Assembly: GCA_013153655.1 (NCBI GenBank)
Contig: JAADEB010000043.1
Coordinates: 1 to 14,471 of the forward strand
Source: Chlorobiota bacterium
GTDB lineage: Bacteria; Bacteroidota; Bacteroidia; Flavobacteriales; Flavobacteriaceae
Length of the DNA stretch: 14,471 nucleotides
Reading direction: 5' to 3'
Position 1 is the stretch's first letter; each line of letters begins with the position of its first letter. Positions 13,145-14,471 of this stretch are shown here, in pieces. Below the pieces are notes generated by a model that made no database searches, was not told the DNA's origin, and saw only the letters and a program-made list of their open reading frames with translations. The translations under genes were made by a program, and so were the position numbers.

Positions 13145-13347
13145 AAATCTTTGTTGAAAAGGAATGCCTGTGCAAAAAAGGTATTTAAATGAAGGAGTGC
13201 CAATTATAGGGAATGTTATTCGAGACAATCCATAAAATTCCGTCCTTATGCGCCGTTGAAATACTTACCCGGGACAGCGGGTTATATGTACGCTATTTTC
13301 GGTTGCGGGATTAATTCTTTTTTTGGGAAAATTTCTTGGGGAAAGAA

Positions 13348-13389
13348 GGTTGTGGACACGTTTGGCGGGTATTGATTGGTGTAATTTTG
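13348..13389 (+). promoter_or_regulatory. Candidate promoter with upstream box (element A)
   Basis: The box ggttgtggaca (13348-13358), eight bases, GGGTAT (13367-13372), nine bases, TAATTTTG (13382-13389). The element at 14250-14291 has the same parts at the same spacing and aligns without gaps, followed by a shared tgaaaat. TAATTTTG matches the TAnnTTTG -7 consensus; the ggttgtggaca box lies too far upstream for an ordinary -33 element, so it may be an activator or repressor site. Confidence 0.6.
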
Positions 13390-13450
13390 TAATGAAAATT
13401 ATTCAATGCCGAATCAGTATTTCATCATATTGTATAAAAAGAAATTAAAC

Positions 13451-13507
13451 ATGAAAAATCCTTGGGAAGAATTTGTCGAAAAGCAGATAAAATATTTGAA
13501 GTCATAA
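13451..13507 (+). pseudogene. 18-codon ORF after element A, possibly the start of a truncated gene
   Basis: ATG at 13451 lies about 60 bases after promoter element A and 42 bases after an AT-rich leader, much like the gene that follows element B. The peptide begins MKNPWEEFVEKQIKYLKS and then stops. NPWEEF looks like a normal protein start rather than random sequence, so this may be the remains of a gene cut short by a stop codon or deletion; it may also be a genuine leader or small protein. No homologous continuation can be recognised downstream. Confidence 0.3.
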
Positions 13508-13583
13508 TTTGAAACCACAAAATAAATCAATGAAAAAAAACTAAAAATCCGAAAATGAATCAAATACAAAAAAATATATTTCT

Positions 13584-13991
13584 ATGAAAACCAATAATAC
13601 GGATAACAATTCCAAGAAATTGAAATTCAATAAATGTTTAAACGAAAGTGAACTTTTGGAAAGAATTATTGATACCTATACCGGTATTAGTTTGGACAAC
13701 ATGTTAAAACTTCTAACACTTTTCGAGCATATGAAAACAATAAACGATGATCAAATTAAAAAGGCTTTTGAAATCCTGGGTTTACCGTGGGATGAAAGTA
13801 ATCCATTCTTAGTTGACGGAGTTGATATAGAAGAGGTCCTGAATAATATGTCAAAGGAAGACATTGAAGAGGAGATGAGGCGAAAAAAAATTCCGCGTAT
13901 CGAGGATGATGATGTATATATCATCAATGATTTTCCGAAGGAATACGACGATGATGAAAACGAGGAGGAGGATGATAATGAAGAAGCCTGA
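13584..13991 (+). CDS. Hypothetical acidic protein, 135 aa
   Basis: Not recognised. The protein is AT-rich in codon use, unlike the genes to the left. It has a polar N-terminus (about residues 1-15), a helical middle (LNESELLERIIDTYTG, then LDNMLKLLTLFEHMKT and DDQIKKAFEILGLPWD), a further helix around DIEEVLNNMSKEDIEEEMRRKK, and a very acidic tail (DDDENEEEDDNEEA). There is no signal peptide or membrane segment, so it is probably cytosolic. Acidic tails of this kind occur in antitoxins, chaperone-like and DNA-mimic proteins, but nothing specific is shown. A 10-codon frame (13555-13587) ends across the start codon (ATGA) and could couple translation. After the TGA the same frame stays open for another 47 codons to 14135. 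Confidence 0.6.
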   Translation: MKTNNTDNNSKKLKFNKCLNESELLERIIDTYTGISLDNMLKLLTLFEHMKTINDDQIKKAFEILGLPWDESNPFLVDGVDIEEVLNNMSKEDIEEEMRRKKIPRIEDDDVYIINDFPKEYDDDENEEEDDNEEA

Positions 13992-14159
13992 GGCAAAGGA
14001 TTAGAAACTTTCCAAAGTACGGAGCGGAAGGTGGTGCCGCCGCAATTCGATTGGGCGGAAAGTATGCACGAAGGTTTGGGTGTGATAGATATATTCTTTG
14101 CGGCATCTGTACTTATTGTCCAAATTTTTGAATAACTGCTAAATTTCCGGTTAACGATC

Positions 14160-14208
14160 CGTGCCGTTAAAAAGCTTACGGGGAACTAACGGGGCACGAG
14201 GCTTTTTT
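14160..14208 (+). terminator. Probable intrinsic terminator after the acidic-protein gene
   Basis: CGTGCC (14160-14165) and GTTA (14166-14169) pair with TAAC (14187-14190) and GGCACG (14193-14198), with GG bulged. Six T residues begin at 14203, four bases after the stem. An alternative stem, AAAAAGC (14169-14175) with GCTTTTT (14201-14207), could act on either strand. Confidence 0.6.
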
Positions 14209-14249
14209 GACTTTCTTTGAAAATTGCGGAAAAAAAATTTTAGGAGGCG

Positions 14250-14291
14250 GGTTGTGGACATGGATTTAGGGTATTTATGGAGGTAATTTTG
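14250..14291 (+). promoter_or_regulatory. Candidate promoter with upstream box (element B)
   Basis: The box ggttgtggaca (14250-14260), eight bases, GGGTAT (14269-14274), nine bases, TAATTTTG (14284-14291). It aligns without gaps to element A (13348-13389). The ATG of the last gene follows 45 bases downstream in an A-rich leader. Confidence 0.65.
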
Positions 14292-14336
14292 TTTTGAAAA
14301 TGCACAGAAACTAAAAATTGAATAAAAATTAAAATC

Positions 14337-14471
14337 ATGGAAAAAATTACATCTAACGACATTCGATTGATTTCCGCTTATGCCGGCAAGAAGTATGATA
14401 AAGAAAATGAACACGACATCAAAGTCCGGGAAAAATTAAAGGCGGTTTACGGGAAGCTTGAGCATTTGGGT
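14337..14471 (+). CDS. Hypothetical protein, N-terminal 45 residues (cut by window end)
   Basis: The frame opens with ATG at 14337 behind promoter element B and runs to the window edge without a stop. The visible protein starts MEKITSNDIRLISAYAG and continues with a charged helical stretch ending in AVYGKLEHLG. There is no signal peptide. I do not recognise the family; the start has the look of a helical N-terminal domain of a cytosolic or DNA-associated protein, but 45 residues do not support a name. The minus-strand frame at 14151-14414 opposite it is a shadow. Confidence 0.6.
   Translation, partial: MEKITSNDIRLISAYAGKKYDKENEHDIKVREKLKAVYGKLEHLG

Larger units (their letters stand above)
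13065..13583. other. 519-bp AT-rich stretch with a promoter-like element and only short ORFs
   Basis: Apart from the 27-codon frame overlapping its left end, it holds a small hairpin at 13067-13079 (CCGCA-gca-TGCGG, no T-run), a CCCG/CGGG hairpin at about 13267-13282, promoter element A (13348-13389) and an 18-codon ORF (13451-13507). I see no RNA gene. The composition falls clearly below that of the genes to the left, which suggests a boundary with acquired or decaying DNA. Confidence 0.65.
13992..14336. other. 345-bp stretch: in-frame open tail, terminator and promoter element B
   Basis: Positions 13992-14135 continue the frame of the 135-aa gene past its TGA for 47 codons to a TAA; the segment is richer in GC than the gene and ends in a hydrophobic run (GLGVIDIFFAASVLIVQIF). 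A terminator-like hairpin follows at 14160-14208 and promoter element B at 14250-14291. I see no other gene. Confidence 0.6.

Noticed and set aside
14151..14414. 87-codon minus-strand frame at the right end
   Set aside because: It covers the terminator and promoter element B and lies opposite a plus-strand gene with a promoter; its Phe/Ile-rich start reflects AT-rich DNA.

Overview
The window looks like chromosomal DNA from a Bacteroidota bacterium. The main evidence is a PorW/SprE-type gliding or type IX secretion lipoprotein with very characteristic motifs, together with a PorV/PorQ-family barrel and a bactofilin followed by AtpZ/AtpI-like genes. Several exported proteins also have signal peptides cleaved just before a Gln, and candidate promoters end in TAATTTTG, which fits the Bacteroidota -7 consensus TAnnTTTG. 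Clear Shine-Dalgarno sites are mostly absent. I cannot name a genus.

Layout. Positions 1-598 hold no credible gene. They are a patchwork of short palindromes, direct repeats and a 108-bp imperfect inverted repeat. A minus-strand outer-membrane barrel gene (599-1201) with a clear terminator follows, divergent from a xerD-type recombinase (1323-2240, plus strand). From 2272 to 11841 nine genes run on the minus strand. In transcription order they are a PorV/PorQ-like barrel, Lnt, an ICMT/PEMT-type methyltransferase, PorW/SprE, a bactofilin, an AtpZ-like protein and an AtpI-like four-helix membrane protein, most overlapping or nearly abutting. After a 144-bp gap come an OprO/P-type porin and a YeeE/YedE sulfur-compound transporter.

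Positions 11842-12602 are a second gene-free repeat block. Degenerate heptamer and decamer arrays occur twice (57 identical nucleotides at 11973-12029 and 12417-12473) and flank a GC-rich, non-coding island at about 12160-12400 that folds on paper into four successive stem-loops. From 12603 onward the genes are on the plus strand, are unrecognised, and become AT-rich: a 153-aa protein, an 18-codon ORF, a 135-aa acidic protein, and a gene cut by the window end at 14471.

How the genes fit together. The seven-gene run from 11841 to 5161 combines envelope functions: outer-membrane barrel, lipoprotein N-acylation (Lnt), a lipoprotein that would be an Lnt substrate (PorW), a cytoskeletal bactofilin, and two small membrane proteins that in this phylum usually precede the F0 genes. 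No atpB follows here. The porin and YeeE pair is probably a separate operon for anion or sulfur-compound uptake. The right end looks like the edge of an accessory region. Its genes share a promoter-like element with constant spacing (gggtat, nine bases, TAATTTTG), and two of the three copies also share an upstream ggttgtggaca box. The most unusual structures are this promoter family and the four-hairpin island. Neither can be given a function from sequence alone.
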